Positions 15,993 to 19,359 of a stretch of DNA of 19,359 bases are shown piece by piece (positions within the stretch are counted from its first letter, which is position 1; each line of letters opens with the position of its first letter). The DNA comes from Gammaproteobacteria bacterium. Lineage in GTDB: Bacteria > Pseudomonadota > Gammaproteobacteria > Pseudomonadales > Pseudohongiellaceae. The DNA is taken from contig PWQG01000378.1 of NCBI GenBank assembly GCA_003556835.1, forward strand, positions 1 to 19,359. The letters are read 5' to 3'. Below the pieces are notes generated by a model, which saw only the letters and a list, made by a program, of their open reading frames with translations, had not been told where the DNA came from and did no database searches. Made by a program: the position numbers and the translations under genes.

Positions 15993-16028
15993 GTCGGAAA
16001 AGCCCGCGCTGGATCATTCCTCAGAATC

Positions 16029-16037
16029 TGCTAGACT
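16029..16037 (+). promoter_or_regulatory. Candidate extended -10 of the receiver-CheC operon
   Basis: TGCTAGACT has the TGn extension and a 4/6 -10 hexamer; the -35 is poor (TGGATC, 3/6, 16 nt upstream). The start near 16044 would give a leader of about 60 nt. Weak, but it follows the TGC-TAnnnT pattern of other promoters in the window. Confidence 0.3.
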
Positions 16038-16105
16038 CCGCTGCCATCAGGCAAGCCCTTTTACCCAGTCTTAACCACAGACCCGCCAGCCGCTGGAAAC
16101 TGTTT

Positions 16106-17122
16106 ATGAGCATACCGGTACTCATCTGTGATGACTCGGCACTGGCCCGCAAACAGATGGCGCGCGCCCTTCCGTCAGGCTGGGATATCGATGTGCGTTT
16201 TGCCGGCACTGGTGAGCAAGCCCTGGAGATGATTCGCCAGGGTCTGGGTCATGTCCTGTTCCTGGATCTCAACATGCCCGGCATGAGCGGTCTGGAGGTT
16301 CTTGACGTGATCCGCAAGGAAGATCTGCCGACTTCCGTGCTGGTGGTCTCTGGTGATGTTCAGTCATCCGTGCGTCAGCAGGTCACTCGCAAAGGAGCCC
16401 TGGATTTCATCAGCAAACCTCTCGATCCGGGACAGCTGCTGACAACACTGCAGCGCTTCGGCCTCATCGACAGACTTTCATCAATCCCTGCGAAATCCGA
16501 TATCGATACGGGGATTCCGCAAGACATCAGCTTCCATGAAGCTTTTCGGGAAGTCATCAATGTTGCCATGGGTCAGGCAGGTGGACGCCTGGGACAGACC
16601 CTGGACAGCTTCATCGGCATGCCCGTTCCAATCATTCACGACTGCCTGTATGGGGAACTGGCCGTCAAATTGGAGTGCAGCTCCCACGCCCGCCTCAGCG
16701 CTGTTTCACAGGGTTTTGGCAGCCTGGGTGTGGCCGGAGAGGCCCTGTTACTGATGAGCGAGGACGATCTGGAAAAGACCGAACCAGCAGACAGTTATCC
16801 CGAATCAGCAACCGATGTTCCGGTCGGCAAATTGATCGATCTATGCAGTCTGCTCGCCGGTAGCTGTCTTATCGGTATCAGCGAGCAGCTGGATCTGCAG
16901 TTCAACCACACAGCCCCTTCCCTGCTGGGCCGCCAGCAGCCCCTGGCAGAACTGCTGGGTGAGCAGGCCCGAGAAAGGGACGTATTGGCTGTGGAAATCA
17001 TCTACAGCCTGCTCAATCAATCCGCCTGTCATCTTGTATTGCTGTTCACCGGGGACTCGATACCCGTGCTTCAGGATCGGACCATGATGCTGGATGAAAC
17101 CATTACCACCGCAGCTGGTTGA
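16106..17122 (+). CDS. Response regulator with CheC-like phosphatase domain
   Basis: 338-residue two-domain signalling protein. Residues 1-120 are a CheY-like receiver with acidic residues D9 and D10, phosphoacceptor D54 in FLDLNMPGMSG, S82 and K104 in SKP. Residues from about 140 form a CheC/CheX-type domain. The first phosphatase half-site is intact, with E149, N152 and P175 fitting the ExxN(x22)P pattern. The second half-site is degenerate, with K242 and D245 where Glu and Asn are expected. CheC proteins dephosphorylate CheY~P, so the fusion may dephosphorylate its own or a partner receiver. The start at ATG 16106 gives the canonical receiver N-terminus (GGAAA about 8 nt upstream). It is 3 nt from the diguanylate cyclase start, so translation is probably coupled. 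No histidine kinase is adjacent. Confidence 0.87.
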   Translation: MSIPVLICDDSALARKQMARALPSGWDIDVRFAGTGEQALEMIRQGLGHVLFLDLNMPGMSGLEVLDVIRKEDLPTSVLVVSGDVQSSVRQQVTRKGALDFISKPLDPGQLLTTLQRFGLIDRLSSIPAKSDIDTGIPQDISFHEAFREVINVAMGQAGGRLGQTLDSFIGMPVPIIHDCLYGELAVKLECSSHARLSAVSQGFGSLGVAGEALLLMSEDDLEKTEPADSYPESATDVPVGKLIDLCSLLAGSCLIGISEQLDLQFNHTAPSLLGRQQPLAELLGEQARERDVLAVEIIYSLLNQSACHLVLLFTGDSIPVLQDRTMMLDETITTAAG

Positions 17123-17125
17123 AAT

Positions 17126-18124
17126 ATGATCGATCACCACGCCACACAAGAGGATTTCGACAGCCTGCACATGATGCTTCAGTTGCTGCAGACGGTTGAT
17201 GTCGGCGTTCTTAGCGTGGATCGCGAGTACCAGGTGTATATGTGGAACAGCTTCATGGAAAATCACAGTGGCATCCACACCAATCGCGCGCGTGGCTGCA
17301 ATCTGTTTGATCTGTTCCCGGAATTGCCCGCAGCCTGGCTCAAACACAAGATCGATTCGGTATTCCGCCTGCAGATCCGCGCATACTCGGACTGGAAGCA
17401 ACAGCCGCATCTGTTCCGTTTTCGCAGCTCGCAGCCGCTGACCGGCAAGTCAGAGCTTATGTTCCAGAACATCACCATGATCCCGCTGTCCCGTGCCGAC
17501 AAGGTCGTGTCGCGGGTCTGCCTGCTGATTCACGATGTCACTGACATCGCCACCAGCAAACTGGCCCTGCAACAGGCCAATAAAAGGCTGACCTGCCTGA
17601 GCCGTACGGATCGCTTGACCGGCCTTAACAATCGTGGCTACTGGGAAGAGTGCCTGCACAAGGAATTACTGCGTTGTCAGCGTGGCAAAGTGGCTTCACT
17701 GATCCTGTTCGATATCGATCACTTCAAACCGGTGAACGACCGCCTGGGGCATCAGGCTGGCGACGAAGTGCTGCGCCACATATCCGAAATCATTCAGGAC
17801 AGCGGCCGCCAGACCGATATCATCGGTCGGTATGGCGGCGAGGAATTCGGCATCATCCTACCCGACACCTCCGCTGACAAAGCCCTCATCGTCGCGGAAC
17901 GCTTGCGTCGCCGTATAGCGGACGCACGTATCGATTGCGGCAGCGAAACAGTCCGCATCACTGTCAGCCTCGGTATCTGTGAATACCATGAAGACCTGTC
18001 CGGTCACCATCATTGGCTGGAACTGGCTGATCGTGCCCTGTATTGTGCCAAGCGGGACGGTCGTAATAGATCCTGCCTCTATGATCCCGAAGACCAGAGC
18101 TGCGACACAATTCAGCCGGGCTGA
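17126..18124 (+). CDS. PAS-GGDEF diguanylate cyclase
   Basis: 332-residue cytoplasmic protein. A PAS domain occupies about residues 15-140 and ends in LLIHDVTDIA. A helical linker (142-160) leads to a GGDEF domain at 160-322. The active site is GGEEF at 237-241, with the metal/substrate motif FDIDHFKPVND at 195-205 and GHQAGDEVLR at 208-217. The allosteric inhibitory I-site RQTD at 228-231 lies exactly five residues before GGEEF, so the enzyme should make c-di-GMP from two GTP and be feedback-inhibited. No signal peptide or membrane segment is visible; the PAS ligand is unknown. It starts 3 nt after the receiver-CheC stop without a clear SD, implying translational coupling and joint function. 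Its last 13 nt overlap the end of ogt. Confidence 0.92.
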   Translation: MIDHHATQEDFDSLHMMLQLLQTVDVGVLSVDREYQVYMWNSFMENHSGIHTNRARGCNLFDLFPELPAAWLKHKIDSVFRLQIRAYSDWKQQPHLFRFRSSQPLTGKSELMFQNITMIPLSRADKVVSRVCLLIHDVTDIATSKLALQQANKRLTCLSRTDRLTGLNNRGYWEECLHKELLRCQRGKVASLILFDIDHFKPVNDRLGHQAGDEVLRHISEIIQDSGRQTDIIGRYGGEEFGIILPDTSADKALIVAERLRRRIADARIDCGSETVRITVSLGICEYHEDLSGHHHWLELADRALYCAKRDGRNRSCLYDPEDQSCDTIQPG

Positions 18125-18615
18125 GCGATCAACTCGAACGGCCGGTGCAACTGCTCGAGCGTCAACAGTTGCTGTTTGATGCCAATACCGCCGGAAAACC
18201 CGGTGAGCCCGCCACTGCTGCCGATCACACGATGACAGGGAATGATGATGGGTATGGGATTGCGGCCGCAGGCCCCGCCCAGGGCTCGCACGGCCGCCGG
18301 TCGGCCAATCTTCTCCGCCAGGTTGGCATAACTGCTCGTTTCTCCATAAGGGATGCCCAACAGTGCTTCCCAGACTTGTTGCTGGAAAGCACTGCCCTGT
18401 GGTGCCAATTGCACGGAAAAACGCTGCAAATCGCCAGCAAAATAGGCCCGCAGTTGCTCCCGCAGATCGCGGAACAATTCATGCCGGCGCAGCCAGTCTT
18501 TCCCGATGGTTCTCGATTCCCCGGCGAAACGGAGCTGCTGCAGGCCGGTTTCATCACCAACGAGTAGCAGCTCCCCGACAGGTGACCGGAAGCTGCTGTA
18601 ATAAACCTGTGACAT
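18112..18615 (-). CDS. ogt: Methylated-DNA-protein-cysteine S-methyltransferase
   Basis: 167-residue suicide DNA-repair protein that moves alkyl groups from O6-alkylguanine or O4-alkylthymine to its own cysteine. The acceptor is C127 in PCHRV (126-130), within the conserved run RALGGACGRNP (110-120) to IGSSGGLTGFSGG. A winged-helix DNA-binding region (GETSSYANLAEKIGRP, 91-106) precedes it. Length and the lack of an Ada-type metal-binding N-terminal domain indicate an Ogt-type enzyme. GGGAGA lies 5 nt upstream of the ATG. It starts 12 nt after the PQQ dehydrogenase stop on the same strand, so co-transcription is likely. Its last 13 nt overlap the convergent diguanylate cyclase gene. Confidence 0.95.
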   Translation of the reverse strand: MSQVYYSSFRSPVGELLLVGDETGLQQLRFAGESRTIGKDWLRRHELFRDLREQLRAYFAGDLQRFSVQLAPQGSAFQQQVWEALLGIPYGETSSYANLAEKIGRPAAVRALGGACGRNPIPIIIPCHRVIGSSGGLTGFSGGIGIKQQLLTLEQLHRPFELIAQPG

Positions 18616-18627
18616 GCGCGTCTCCCA

Positions 18628-19359
18628 CTACTGTGACGATTCTGCCTCCAGTGCTTCATGTGCTCGTGAAATGACAAAATTACGGATGGCTTCCGAGTCT
18701 CCCGCCTGCAGGGAAGAAGCAAAGGAAACCATGCCTGCCGAGGCCAGCGATCCTTCCAGAACCACTTCGTCCCAGTCGTCCTGGCTGTGCAGGTAATTGC
18801 TGTAGCGCAGATCCGGGAATGTATCCCCGCTTTCACTGACCGCTGCCGGCCCATGACAGACACTGCAAAGCTGTGCATAGACCTGCTCGCCCTGCGCAAT
18901 GACCTCATGTGACGCATCATTCAACGGCGGATCCAGCTCGCGCTGCGCGGTGCTGAACGAATCCGGCAGGGTGGCAGGCAATTCGGCATCTCCGCCCAGA
19001 CGGAACACCAGCAGACGTGAGTTGTTGGCCGCTTCAGTCGAAGTCCTGCCGACAGCACCGGGCCCCTCATCCGGCAAGGCCCGGGAGCCGGTGACCAGAG
19101 CCACGTATTGTTCGCCATCGATGCTGTAGGTGACCGGGGCGGCAACAGTCACTGCCTGGGTGAGGCCACGCCATAGCGCTTCACCATCGCTATCGCGATA
19201 AGCAACAAACTCACCCGAGGCATTGCCCTGGAAAATCAATCCCCCATCCGTGGCCAACACACCGGCCGCTTCCGTGGGAACCGGATGCGGTGCACGCCAT
19301 ACTTCACGCTGGGCGATCGGATCCCAGGCCAGCAGGTAAGCGGCCCTGTCGGGCACCTC
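18628..19359 (-). CDS. PQQ-dependent quinohemoprotein dehydrogenase, C-terminal part (partial)
   Basis: The last 244 or so codons of a larger gene whose start is beyond the window; the frame stays open to the edge. The N-terminal visible part carries beta-propeller repeats typical of PQQ dehydrogenases (LAWDPIAQREVWR, GGLIFQGNASGEFVAYRDSDGEALW). It is followed by a class I cytochrome c domain with the heme site CSVCH (18853-18867) and a likely axial Met in SAGMVSF. This is the layout of type II quinohemoprotein alcohol dehydrogenases: periplasmic enzymes that oxidise alcohols and pass electrons through heme c to the respiratory chain. The alcohol substrate cannot be told from this fragment. 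ogt follows after 12 nt. Confidence 0.9.
   Translation of the reverse strand, partial: EVPDRAAYLLAWDPIAQREVWRAPHPVPTEAAGVLATDGGLIFQGNASGEFVAYRDSDGEALWRGLTQAVTVAAPVTYSIDGEQYVALVTGSRALPDEGPGAVGRTSTEAANNSRLLVFRLGGDAELPATLPDSFSTAQRELDPPLNDASHEVIAQGEQVYAQLCSVCHGPAAVSESGDTFPDLRYSNYLHSQDDWDEVVLEGSLASAGMVSFASSLQAGDSEAIRNFVISRAHEALEAESSQ

Noticed and set aside
18112..18124. Palindrome between the cyclase and ogt genes as an intrinsic terminator
   Set aside because: The hairpin would have only a 5-bp stem and 3-nt loop, with no T-tract on either strand.
1..19359. CRISPR array, insertion sequence, attachment site, tRNA or rRNA
   Set aside because: No regularly spaced repeats, transposase or integrase motifs, or tRNA cloverleaf elements were seen; gaps between genes are all under 200 nt.

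Overview
The window looks like chromosomal DNA of a gammaproteobacterium, probably free-living and aerobic. DinG, exonuclease I (SbcB), PilU, Ogt and the 337-residue PyrB all look gammaproteobacterial. The DNA is moderately GC-rich and densely coding, with short gaps and no sign of phage, transposon, CRISPR array, tRNA or rRNA. I cannot name the genus from the sequence.

Layout, left to right. At 1-2034 (minus) is dinG, an Fe-S helicase cut at its C-terminus by the window edge. It is transcribed away from a DUF349 coiled-coil protein (2101-4302, plus), and the two share a compact promoter region. Convergent with the DUF349 gene is a PlsB/PlsC-like acyltransferase (4324-5532, minus), preceded on the same strand by sbcB (5665-7122, minus, apparently TTG-started). 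pyrB (7305-8318, plus) and pilU (8349-9491, plus) follow and may be co-transcribed. A strong hairpin sits where pilU meets the next convergent operon.

The middle is a lipid/acyl-CoA island. An acyl-CoA dehydrogenase and an SDR-type 3-hydroxyacyl-CoA dehydrogenase form a minus-strand operon (9507-11453). It is divergent from an alpha-methylacyl-CoA racemase with a complete catalytic triad (11541-12668) and a downstream amidase-signature hydrolase (12768-14192). Together they suggest breakdown of 2-methyl-branched acyl chains (isoprenoid or sterol side chains, or branched fatty acids); the hydratase and thiolase steps are not in the window. Inorganic pyrophosphatase (14294-14908), which would pull acyl-CoA ligation reactions forward, follows behind a strong promoter of its own.

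The right part holds an orphan XdhC-family protein (14934-15911, minus) and, divergently, a two-gene signalling unit: a receiver-CheC fusion (16106-17122) and a PAS-GGDEF diguanylate cyclase with an intact GGEEF site and I-site (17126-18124). This unit is convergent with, and overlaps, ogt (18112-18615, minus). The 3' end of a PQQ-dependent quinohemoprotein dehydrogenase (18628-19359, minus) lies immediately upstream of ogt and runs off the window.

No single locus is clearly an undescribed system. The best leads are the receiver-CheC/diguanylate cyclase pair, the back-to-back extended -10 promoters between dinG and the DUF349 gene (with a predicted leaderless dinG mRNA), the racemase/dehydrogenase divergon with a 9-bp inverted repeat, and a terminator-like hairpin carrying the pilU stop codon in its loop.
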